17,571 bases of DNA from Scleroderma bovista (lineage: Eukaryota > Basidiomycota > Agaricomycetes > Boletales > Sclerodermataceae): contig JAYMGJ010000341.1 of the NCBI GenBank assembly GCA_037178675.1, positions 1-17,571 of the forward strand, read 5' to 3'. Positions 9,242-16,961 of the stretch are shown here, one piece after another. Below the pieces are notes generated by a model. That model was not told where the DNA came from, made no database searches, and saw nothing but the letters and a program-made list of their open reading frames with translations. Made by a program: the position numbers and the translations under genes. Within the stretch, counting starts at the first letter, position 1; the number at the start of each line of letters is the position of its first letter.

Positions 9242-9548
9242 TGTAATGGACCAACTTTTTATCTTATCTACCTAGTCTAGACCTGTGCCTCATGCTGTAC
9301 ATGCTGCCTCTCTTGATGTCATTCTGCATAGCCTTAGCTTCACTATAACATCACTAGCATAGCTATGCACAGTATGTAGCCTCATGGGTAGCCTTGTGTA
9401 GCCCTCATGTACAGTAGTATATATACAGTGCAATCCAGCACCCAGAGGCTCTCCATTTGAGCTCATCTTGGGTCTTTGCCCTAGCATCTCAACTCAAAAG
9501 TTCCAGTATATAGTTGGGTCCTTGGTGTTTTCACCTAGGGTCATCTCA
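9242..9548 (+). mobile_element. solo LTR, 307 bases, target duplication CATAC/CACAC
   Basis: It starts TGTAATGGACCAAC and ends AGGGTCATCTCA, matching the head and tail of the LTR at 7366-7651. Flanking five-base words are CATAC (9237-9241) and CACAC (9549-9553), one mismatch apart, as expected of an aged duplication. It sits inside the 28-29-base tandem array, so it is younger than the array. The greater divergence of its duplication suggests it is older than the copy at 7366. Confidence 0.7.
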
Positions 9549-9675
9549 CACACTCTTGGGCCTGACCCACATCTGCCCTTCTCACTGTGCCTGACCCATG
9601 CCTCCTTTTTCACTGCACCTGAATGTCATCTCCTTTTTTGCTATGCTTGACTCACAACTCCCCCTCTTGCTGTGT
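9549..9675 (+). repeat. degenerate 28-29-base tandem repeat, part 2
   Basis: It continues the array at 9061-9241 beyond the solo LTR: CTTCTCACTGTGCCTGACCC, CTCCTTTTTCACTGCACCTG, CTCCTTTTTTGCTATGCTTG and CCCCTCTTGCTGTGTTTGCC each begin a unit. Confidence 0.6.
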
Positions 9676-9696
9676 TTGCCTATCATATTTCAGTAG

Positions 9697-10475
9697 GTTT
9701 ATATACAAACATTTGTAATCTGCAGAATGAGATCCAATTGCAAGTATTGTATACAAAATGTAGCAATGCAATCATTTTTGACCTATGGTGGTATGCCACT
9801 GAGAGTACTGCTTGTATGCAGTTTCTGTTGTGGCCATGACAAGCCTCTATCAAAAGGTGCCTTCATCCAAAAGAGGATTAGGAGGTGATCAGTCTTCCAC
9901 ACTGGTGTTCACAGCACCAACTGGAAGCTCAGCAATGATGGTGTTCTTGATGAGTGCAAGGCTGCACTAAAATACTTCATTTATGTCACTGAGATTGATG
10001 TTGAGATAAAGTGTCTGGCCCTCACTGGTGTGGAGGAGTCAACTTATGAACACATACACATGTCTGGTAAGCCTGGTATTTGTTGACATTGTCTAATAAT
10101 TGACTAACTATACCTGATTCAGGATCACTCCATGCCCAGCTCATTAACATGGTATCATTGCTTGCTGAATTTAGAAATAGCAGGCTTGTAGCAAATGAAG
10201 ATTATGCAGAGGTAACACCATAATTTGAGGGGTACTGTGGCCATCTCAGACCACAACTTATTACTCCTTCTCACTGTCTCATCAACAATACTGCAATTGG
10301 TCCAGTTTACAGAAGGTTTTCATACAATCAGTATTCTGGTAGGAACTTTATCATCAATATATTACTATTATTCATTTACAATGGACATTACAGCATTATT
10401 AAGTCAGTGAAAATTCACAGAGCAAAGAGGTATGAGAGCTATAAAGGTTGTGCCATATGTATGAAATGGGGGGAG
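9697..10475 (+). pseudogene. decayed intron-containing gene of unknown family
   Basis: Exon 1 runs in one frame from 9697 to 10066 with a single stop (TGA 9886-9888). A fungal-type intron of 56 bases follows at 10067-10122: GTAAGC donor, TGACTAAC branch site with the branch A at about 10107, TTCAG acceptor. Splicing joins ATG TCT G to GA TCA CTC and keeps the frame. Exon 2 stays open to 10475 with one stop (TAA 10221-10223). About 240 codons with two stops is far fewer than chance would give. Readable pieces include NCKYC, VCSFCCGHDKPLSKGAF, STNWKLSNDGVLDECKAAL and MVSLLAEFRNSRLVANEDY. The paired Cys motifs could be a zinc-binding region of a transposase, but that is speculative. The TGA may come from CGA by loss of a CpG. 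No family was recognised. Confidence 0.5.
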
Positions 10476-10478
10476 TGA

Positions 10479-10962
10479 TGAGAAGGGTGTCATGTCCAAC
10501 CACAAGCAAGGTATCCTCAGTGGTTGTCAATGGGACAAGGTATTACACCACATGAGAAAGTGGGATTGATGGAGAAGTGTGGTAACTGCAACAGAATTTA
10601 ATGAGTAAAGTATGCATACAGCATCAATGAATGATACATCAATCACTCCTTTGACAAGCACATGGGTCAGGCCAAAGATAGCATTACTACTGGTGTTTAC
10701 AGAGTGCTACCAACTCTCCTATATTATCAAACATCTGCTAAAAGTCATCCCTACTGCTGAGGGAGACTATTGGTGGTCTTGAATTTTTGCTTGATCAATT
10801 GATCAATTTTCTGGTCCAACCATTACCCTTACCATTGATACAACCACTCAAGAGGGGTAGTGAGCCTTCACCTGCACCATCATTTACCACATGGAAGGAT
10901 GTGAACCAGGAAGTTGAAACAAAGTCATGGGGAGATTGGATTGTGTTAGAAGATGCAGTATC
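10479..10962. other. CpG-free segment without a recognised gene
   Basis: It follows the decayed gene and may be its more degraded 3' part, since the same frame shows short open runs (DKHMGQAKDSITTGVYRVLP around 10650) broken by many stops. A small direct repeat TTGATCAATTGATCAA lies near 10792-10807. Nothing else is seen. Confidence 0.4.
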
Positions 10963-11016
10963 TATTCAAGCCAAAACTTGCTGAAAGAGCACAAAGTGCT
11001 GCTGAGCTGCTCAAAT
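10963..11016 (+). repeat. uninterrupted homolog of the C(-) insertion site
   Basis: TTCAAGCCAAAACTTGCTG, then AAAGAGCACAAAG, then TGCTGCTGAGCTGCTCA. The two halves of this sequence occur on the reverse strand at 7207-7180 and 5344-5301, on either side of element C(-). It is thus an in-window empty site, although here it lies head-on to the neighbouring B repeat instead of in the same orientation. Confidence 0.65.
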
Positions 11017-11019
11017 AAG

Positions 11020-11304
11020 ATCTAGACTGGAGTCCAGTGTGAGTAACTTATGATATAGAAGGTTGTGGAAAGGTATGCAGCATCTAGAGTCTTGTGTGAG
11101 TAACTGAACAGTAGAAACATCAGACTCTACATAGTATGTGCACTTCTTGGTAAACAAATGTAAACAACAAGTGAAGGAAACAGTAAAGGGCACATCTAGC
11201 ATTATAATGCAGCTATGAAGCTGTAACAAGTTGGTAGTAAGTAGAGTAGACCTGACATTAAGAAATAGAGTCATAAAAAGAGGTGGAAACCACCAAAACT
11301 AACA
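11020..11304 (-). repeat. repeat B copy 3
   Basis: From 11304 on the reverse strand: TGTTAGTTTTGGTGGTTTCC, the TTTTTATGACTC, GTCTACTCTACTTACTACC and CTTCACTTGTTGTTTAC blocks, then TACCAAGAAGTGCACATAC and GTTACTCACACAAGACTC. The last blocks correspond to the right arm (1643-1709) of copy 1. A second GTTACTCACACTGGACTC at 11043-11022 forms a direct repeat. No open frame is credible. Confidence 0.6.
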
Positions 11305-11380
11305 TGTACTACCTATGTGCATGGGCAAAAGGATAAGCATGCTGCCCAAAACTAATAAAGCTATATAGTATAGACATTGT

Positions 11381-11575
11381 GTGCAGTGTCAGAGACTGAA
11401 GAGAAAAGTTTCTGAGCACAAAATTTCAACTATACAAACAAAGCAAACAAAGGAAAACAGTGTAGCACAAAAGACACAAATCACCTGATCAACCTTGAAA
11501 GGAAACAGCTGAAGTAATCACTAAAAAAATGTCACATAAGATAATAAGAGGTGCACAAACACTCAATATCAATAG
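11381..11575 (-). repeat. repeat E, reverse copy
   Basis: It is the reverse complement of 8254-8447 with scattered substitutions and small indels. With the forward copy it forms an inverted pair about 3 kb apart enclosing the copia relic, the second solo LTR, the decayed gene and B copy 3. Confidence 0.55.
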
Positions 11576-11879
11576 TTGGGATGGCAGGTGGATTTCATTG
11601 TTATTCAGTGTTAGAGGTGTCCATCATCTCTCAATTATCTTGGTCCAGGTTTTCTGTGATGGAAATATGATTAGTTTTGAGTAATTGGAATTCTGCTTGA
11701 TTACAGATTTGTTGATCACAGTCAATGAAGACAGAGTGGAGTTGACCTTTGTTGAAAGATATGTTATGTAGGAACACATCCAGTGTTCCAAGAGAAATCA
11801 GCCAATATAAATAAACTTGTTCTTATTGAGGATACTGGAAGATGCCACCTCTTAGCTGTATTGCCAAACCACATGGGCA
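11576..11879. other. gene-free sequence leading into the D foldback element
   Basis: No gene is called. A 93-codon reverse frame (12045-11764) crosses from here into the D arm, but comparison of the two D arms shows no codon-position bias and a stop in the other copy, so it is treated as chance. No CpG is present. Confidence 0.4.
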
Positions 11880-12133
11880 GTGAATTCATTTCAGTCACCT
11901 CCCATTTAGGACCTATTAGATCTATATATTTTGACAGATGTATATGCCTATAAGGTTTCATGAGGCTGGTGATTCTGAAGTCTGGTGATTCTCCAGCTGT
12001 TTCAATGGCAGGCTGGGAATTCCCAGAGGAGTGGCTGGGGTCCAAATGAGACTTTCACCAGCCAAAATACACCTATTGCTGACCTATAAAATACCATTTT
12101 CACCAGGTGAAAATAGACCTTAATGTAGGTAAT
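11880..12133 (+). repeat. foldback element D, left arm, proximal part
   Basis: It pairs as an inverted repeat with 17324-17075 at roughly 85-90 percent: AGTCACCTCCCATTTAGG, GGTGATTCTGAAGTCTGG, CAGGCTGGGAATTCCCAGAG, AATGAGACTTTCACCAGCC, ACCTATAAAATACCATTTT. It contains a perfect palindrome ATTTTCACC-A-GGTGAAAAT at 12096-12114. The arm is cut at GTAAT (12129-12133) by the 4166-base insertion and continues after the second GTAAT at 16300. Confidence 0.75.
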
Positions 12134-13345
12134 TGTCATATCCATACTTTTCCCAGTCGCAACTCCAGTCTAACCCTGGCCCGCCTGACCTCTCCTTAGG
12201 CATAGACGCAACTCCGGATCTAGTCCAGCCATCTCCAGCCCCATAGCTGCACTCCAGCCCAACTCCGGTCACTATGTCCATCTCCACCTCAGGACTAACC
12301 CCTGTCTTCCTCTAGACACATCTGCGGTCTAACTCTGCCATGTCGAACCTGTACCTACCACTTGTTGCTACTCCAGTTTCAGTCCGGCCACTCCCTTGGT
12401 CTTGTCTGCAATGTAGCCCAACTCTGGCTCAGGTCTGCTCCTGTTCCGCTCCACTCCCTCTGTCAGGTCCACCGATGGCCTTGGACATTTCCATGTCCAA
12501 CTCTGGACCTTCCTCCAGCTACTTCACCCTTCCTCCACCTGTGCACTCCCTCCGCTCTTGCACTTCCTCCGGTCCCACTTCCTCCAGTCCCACTTCCTCA
12601 AGTCTCACTTCCTCTGGTCCTGGACATCGCTCCGGACTTAACATTAGTTAAGTCCACCTCCAACCCTTACTTGTCCTCTTTCGACCTAGTTCCCTTTACC
12701 TACTTGTCCCTGCATCTGCTCCATTGTCCCTGTAATCCTAGTTCCCCGTTTCTGCTCCTGCTCCGGATTATTTTCCTGCCCCTGGTTTATTTTCCTGTCC
12801 ACTTCTGCTCTGTCCCTTGTCTCAACATTAGGGTGTTTACTTGTCACCATATATACTCACCTCTAGTCTTGTTACTATATAAACTACTATACTCTGGCCT
12901 AGTAGTTTCCTTAGATCAAATCTCGACTAAGATACTCCCCACTCTGTACTACCCACTATGCTCTCCTAATCCATCTGTTCACCTGAACTCCTGAACTCCG
13001 GCCTCCGTCCTATCTCGTTCCCTTGGTCCTATGTCTGATCCTAGCAAGTCTCCTACTCGCACAAGGGCAAAAGGACTCGATGCTAGACCTCTCAGGACTT
13101 ATCCCACCTCTGGGATGTCCTTCGCTCCAGATAAGCTGTGCTCAACTCTGGACCACTTTCCCGCAGTCTGGACTTACTCCGCAAAAACCCGGACTTACTC
13201 CCTGTGCTTCTCTAGTGCCCGGACTTTGTTTGTTTGACCCAGACTTGACTCTCCACACTAACTAGCACCTACTAGTGTCTGGACTTACCTCCTCATTAGT
13301 TCCCTGCACCTCTGGACCTCCTAGTAAGATCGTTGAGGAGAAGTG
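12134..13345 (+). mobile_element. module C, forward copy
   Basis: Colinear with the reverse strand of 7179-5363. Landmarks: TGTCATATCCATACTTTTCC head, GACCTCTCCTTAGGCATAGA, CCTGTACCTACCACTTGTTG, TATATAAACTACTATACTCT near 12876, CTCCTACTCGCACAAGGGCA and TAGTAAGATCGTTGAGGAGA near the end. After GAGGAGAA it diverges from the other copy and lacks the CCAATCCTGACA end. About 600 bases present in the other copy are missing at 12175-12178. A CT-rich frame of 210 codons (12362-12994) has a biased Ser/Pro/Leu composition and is not supported by frame conservation. Confidence 0.65.
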
Positions 13346-13352
13346 GTGTGCG

Positions 13353-13981
13353 CCTAAGTGAGGGAAGAGAGAGAGAGAGAGAACATCTTTATTTATATCC
13401 CGTGTAAGCAACAACAGAGAAAATCTGAGTAAGACACGGCTGGTTGGAGTGAGATTATCTAATTTCCACCTGTGTCCATGAAGCCCTAGAAACACCTCAC
13501 TCGCACTTGTAACCCCCCGCTACTGGGTTAACCCTAGTCACCAAACCAATTAGGTAACTGCCCATTAAAGGCTCCCTGACCACCATTAGAGGTTTGTCCC
13601 ACCCGCCTGTTCCAACTGGCCAGAGAGGTGTGAATACTATTCTCGGACGGCTCACTTAGGTGGAGGTGCTGGTGGTGGCTGGTAAGTTAGTTTTTGGCTA
13701 GTATTTTAATCCAGGTTCGCGCCTGGTCGGGGTGACCCCTCCTAACTCCCACGGCCAACTTTGAGGACTGGTCCCATTGCTAAACTTGGCATATAGCTCC
13801 CATTATCCCATCCATTGCCCACACTAATCTCGTAGGGCCCTCCAGTTCACCCTTGGTTGTGACGTCATTGTGATTCCCATGACGGCAAGTAGCAGTAAAA
13901 ATGGGCTTGGGGGGAGTTGAACAAGCAACTCACTGCACGAAGGCAGCCGGGGGTAACCGCTAGACCTAAGTGAGGGAAGAG
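13353..13981 (-). mobile_element. SINE-like insertion with 17-base flanking repeats
   Basis: CCTAAGTGAGGGAAGAG occurs at 13353-13369 and again, perfectly, at 13965-13981. On the reverse strand, directly after the right-hand repeat, GGTCTAGCGGTTACC resembles the A box of a tRNA (tRNA-Glu type GGTCTAGTGGTTA). TTGTTCAACTC (13924-13914), about 43 bases from the A box as in a tRNA, resembles a B box. The far end is a (CT)n tract at 13381-13370, next to the other repeat. Length (595 bases between the repeats) and the simple-sequence tail fit a tRNA-derived SINE. A hairpin CCAGG-TTCGCG-CCTGG near 13712 also resembles a T arm. An inverted CTCACTTAGG at 13652 is unexplained. A non-SINE origin of the direct repeats cannot be excluded. 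Confidence 0.4.
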
Positions 13982-14518
13982 GTCAGAACAACCAACAACC
14001 AACACCAAATGACAGCAATATGCGAGTGGTGGTCTTCATTTGCATTTCTGGTATTTAATCTCCACAGGGGAATGTGCTGCACGCCTTCAGGCAGGATGCA
14101 GGAGGGAAGGGAAGGGCTTCTGATGGGGATGGAATGCGACTTGGGATGGTATTGACTCCTCTTCAGCCTACCACAGTGGTTAGGAAGAGTCCTGGGATTG
14201 AAGAGCGATGATAGATTGATGACAGGGGTGTAACAGCAGTGATGGAGCAACAGGGAAGCAAGGGGACAGTTCCTGCTTCAAGAATGCAATGGACAGTGAT
14301 GGGATGGAGTGGACAGAGATGCTAGACTGCGCTTGAGCCTAGAGAAATGATCAGATACAAGATATATCTGATAAACAACAATATAGGAGCTTTAGGCCAG
14401 CACTGAGTGACCTACAAGTCCAAAGACAGAGATAGAGCTTATAGACAGTGAGGGAGAGTGAATGTGGTCGCTTTATTGAGGGGGAAGCAGACACTTCCTT
14501 GCAGCCTTTGGCTGCTGG

Positions 14519-14526
14519 TTTATATA
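14519..14526 (-). promoter_or_regulatory. possible TATA box of module A, reverse copy
   Basis: TATATAAA on the reverse strand in the context CCTGTATATAAACCAGCAG. It lies at the position equivalent to TATTTAAA at 3608 in the forward copy and downstream of the conserved reading frame, so it would drive transcription out of the LTR-like module and not of the frame itself. Confidence 0.35.
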
Positions 14527-15329
14527 CAGGATGGGCTGTGGCCCTGTAAGCACAAATGACTAAGTGCTTGGTAAGAAATTGGTAAGCGATTGATAAGTAG
14601 TGTAATCAGGCTGAGTCATCGATGGGGAGAGCCTGAACAAGCTGCTGAGCCAAGGGAAAGAGCAAAAACATAGGTAAAAAGGGGTGTATAATCAAGAATA
14701 TGGAAAAATCATTGCATGGGGCCCAAAAGAGAGGGGGGGAAAGCAGGGGATGAGTAGATCGAAGCTAAATGAGCATATGCGATGACATAATGCATATGAA
14801 TCATAGGGGCATGAGTCATGAATTGATAAGCAGCATGATAAGCATGATTTGAAGGATGATTGGTAAGTGATTGGTAAGGGGAGTAATGGGGATTAATAAT
14901 GCCAAGAGGGGATGAATAATGCGCAGCAGAGTGAGTCAGAGTGAGCCATAGTGACTCTGTGTGACTCAGAAAGAAAGGAAGCACAACCTATGATTTATTG
15001 AACTTTAGATCTGGAGATGAGCTTCTGAAGCAGTGCCACTGATGGGAGTGGCTGAGGGATAATAAAAGAATTTATCCGACCAGAAGAGCAGTGTCAGGGG
15101 GCCTGGAATGACAAGTAGAGTCACAGCTGGTCACAGAGTGTCACAAATCCCTTGGATTGAGCTTCTGTAGAGCAAAAACGCGAAATTTGGTGCTCCCAAA
15201 GTGCAGTCTTCCCTTGAGCAGTAAGGGGAAGGTTCTGTACTCTATTAGGACTCCTAAGAAGGGTTCTAGAGCACTGTTTCATTCGTGTTTGTTGCGGGAT
15301 AGCAGGAAAGTGAAACGTGAATAGCAGAT

Positions 15330-15776
15330 TCAACGTGTCCAGGGAAGCAAGATGAATGATAGAGGGAGATGGATGTGACAGGACTCTGGGATGAAAGGAC
15401 CATATGCAGAGGACTCAGGAGACACAGAGACGACCAGGTATGAATTTTCAAGTCTAACGATAGACTTGAGACGACCAAAGTATGTGTGCGACGCAGGACT
15501 GACGAGGAGAACACGCTGACCGAGAACAAGAGGTACTGGGGGAGCAGGCTGGGAAGATATGTACCAGACAGTACACAGGAGCTCAGGGAGAGGCTGTCCC
15601 AAGAGCAGGACATAGTTGAGGTCTGCTGCAATAGCGGAGAAACGTTCCAGAGAAAATGGGGACTCCATAGTGAGTGATGAAGTGGGTGTCTGGATTGTGG
15701 GTGGAATATCTCCGTGGGAAATGAACAGATTTACGTCGGAACTTGACAGGCAGATAGACCATGGTCTAGGCTCCAT
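15330..15776 (-). CDS. module A protein, 148 residues, unknown family
   Basis: An intact frame begins ATGGAGCCTAGACCATGG at 15776; the G after ATG suits fungal initiation. It ends at a TGA (15332-15330). The homologous frame at 2507-2992 supports it. The two copies stay in register over more than 110 codons, about half of the differences are at third positions, and the only length change nearby is 15 bases (SAYGPF region, present here, lost there). Shared blocks: PWSICLSS, NLFISHGDIPP, TPTSSLTMES, AAIAADL-like centre, YVLLLGQPLPE, SSQPAP, VPLVLGQR, LVVSVSPES. There is no signal peptide, strong membrane helix, zinc finger or catalytic motif that I recognise. It lies in the U3-like part of module A, upstream of the TATA-like box. 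It could be an accessory or Gag-like product of the parent element; function is unknown. Confidence 0.45.
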   Translation of the reverse strand: MEPRPWSICLSSSDVNLFISHGDIPPTIQTPTSSLTMESPFSLERFSAIAADLNYVLLLGQPLPELLCTVWYISSQPAPPVPLVLGQRVLLVSPASHTYFGRLKSIVRLENSYLVVSVSPESSAYGPFIPESCHIHLPLSFILLPWTR

Positions 15777-16299
15777 GATGGTATAGTCACATAATTGATA
15801 GCTTCAAAAATGGTGGAGCTATTCAAAATATCGGAATGCCGGCACTGGGTGCCTAAATTTGACATTTGGGCGCTAAAAATGATTCTTCCTTTTCTCCTTC
15901 ATTTCTCTATCGTTTCTTCTGCTTCTTTGGTTGTTCTGGTATGGGAGTTGGACTGCAGTAGGTTGCATTCCTCTCTCATACTGAAATGATCATCAATCCT
16001 CGGATTCTTCTGCTTCTTGGCGGTTCTCGTGCAATAGATGACTGTCAGCGTTGGCATTCATCTCTCGCATCAGGATAGTCATTCTCATGCAATAGATGGC
16101 TACAATGAGCTTGTATTCATTCTTCGCATAAGGATAGTCTTGACTTTGCGTGATATGGATAGCGAGGGCTGTCTGTATCCCTCAAGTCGGGACAATCTTT
16201 CAACAGATCTTGGGTGCATTCTTCACATTAGTTTCATTGGCTAACTTTCTCCATGTCCACAGTACCAAACATATTTGGTGCGTGACAGCGGTCTTGACA

Positions 16300-16390
16300 G
16301 TAATGGAGCACTTTCACCAGGGGAAAATAGACCTTAATATAGGTTATGGGGAACTTTCACTATGTGAAAATACACCATATAGGCAAAATG
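16300..16390 (+). repeat. foldback element D, left arm, distal part
   Basis: It continues the left arm after the insertion: TAATGGAGCACTTTCACCAG, GGGAAAATAGACCTTAATAT and GGAACTTTCACTATGTGAAA. CTTTCAC recurs with a 43-base period (16311, 16354), the same period as in the right arm on the opposite strand (16981, 17023, 17066). Confidence 0.7.
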
Positions 16391-16421
16391 GCACTTGCTC
16401 TGGAAAATTGCTGGGGCTGAT

Positions 16422-16665
16422 CTGGTGAATCACCATGGAGGTCTGGTCCAGGGCAGTCTGGTGAATCATCATGGAAGGCTGATAAATCACCAGGATGGTC
16501 TGGTGAACTGCCATGAAGGTCTGGCAAATCATCATGGAGGTCTGGTGAATCACCATGAGAGGCTGGCAAATTGTCAGAAAGGTTGTGAACCATTATGAAG
16601 GTCTGATGAATCACCAGGAAGGTCTGGTGAATCACCATAGATGTCTGATGAATCACCAACATGAG
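16422..16665 (+). repeat. 21-base minisatellite, about 12 units
   Basis: Units CTGGTGAATCACCATGGAGGT recur with starts at 16422, 16443, 16458, 16479, 16500, 16521, 16542, 16563, about 16583, 16603, 16624 and 16645. Most spacings are exactly 21; one unit is shortened to 15. Each good unit contains the palindrome TGGTGAATCACCA. Because 21 is a multiple of three, both strands show heptad-like open frames (LVNHHGG, HQTSMVI); these are by-products unless shown to be expressed. The array occupies the loop of the D foldback. Confidence 0.8.
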
Positions 16666-16961
16666 TTGGGGGTTATAAAAAACTTTTTGCATGTGATTTT
16701 TAATTAATTGCTCATGTAAGACCATGGTTGGATCCCACTAATGATTAGGTACAATCTTTAGTAAGACCTCAAAGGGTAAAAATAACATATGCAAATAGCC
16801 CCTATCTATATTGGTGGCATTATATTGATTACCTGAAGGAGTAGTACTGATTAGCTAATGTTATGGAATGTTGATTACCAAAAATGCGGAGTATTGATTA
16901 GTTGTGTGTAGTGAAAGCATATCAAAAAAGTGTAGTAAAACTGTACAAAAAAGTGTAATAT
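16666..16961. other. loop of the D element, no gene
   Basis: AT-rich sequence between the minisatellite and the right arm. TTGATTA or GATTAG words recur near 16825-16900 (ATTGATTACC, TGATTAGCTAATG, TTGATTACC, TTGATTAG). One CG is present near 16888. No credible reading frame is seen. Confidence 0.45.

Larger units (their letters stand above)
12134..16299 (+). mobile_element. 4166-base composite insertion, target duplication GTAAT
   Basis: The block begins TGTCATATCC and ends GGTCTTGACA, with GTAAT at 12129-12133 and again at 16300-16304. The opposite D arm carries the undisturbed site, GGGTAATGGAGC (reverse of 17066-17077). Removing the block and one GTAAT restores colinearity of the two D arms. 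CpG is common throughout the block and absent (left) or nearly absent (right) outside it. Inside are C(+) 12134-13345, a SINE-like segment and A(-) 13985-16299, with the LTR-like heads of C and A facing outward. It is either one element with a five-base terminal repeat, or a chimera joined from two LTR ends. No reverse transcriptase or transposase was recognised in it. Confidence 0.7.
13985..16299 (-). mobile_element. module A, reverse copy (LTR-like, about 2.3 kb)
   Basis: Read on the reverse strand it starts TGTCAAGACCGC at 16299, directly against GTAAT, and ends GTTGTTCTGAC at 13984, directly against the SINE-like segment. It contains the best-kept copy of the module A protein (15776-15330), then a zone rich in CTTACCAATC-type words, a TATATAAA box (14526-14519), an AATAAA signal about 45 bases later (14477-14472), and the TTTCTCTAGGCTCAAGCG and CCACCACTCGCA blocks shared with 3780-4100. 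This order (long U3 with a frame, TATA, polyadenylation signal) fits an LTR, but the AATAAA so close to TATA needs checking. Confidence 0.6.

Noticed and set aside
11764..12045. 93-codon reverse frame, open in the left D arm
   Set aside because: In the other arm the frame is broken by TAG, and the differences between arms are spread evenly over codon positions (about 4, 6, 5 by hand), so no coding constraint is visible.
12362..12994. 210-codon forward frame in module C
   Set aside because: Ser/Pro/Leu-rich translation of CT-rich DNA; alternative frames are also open, and the reverse copy (7179-5345) does not keep one long frame.
13900..13976. A functional tRNA gene on the reverse strand
   Set aside because: A- and B-box-like motifs are present, but no acceptor stem pairing, anticodon arm or 3' end could be made to fit; a SINE head is the better reading.
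16422..16665. CRISPR-like array
   Set aside because: The units are contiguous 21-base tandem repeats with no unique spacers, and the sequence is fungal in character.
16344..16725. Heptad-repeat frames on both strands of the 21-base minisatellite
   Set aside because: Open on both strands because the period is a multiple of three; no start context or homolog supports a protein.
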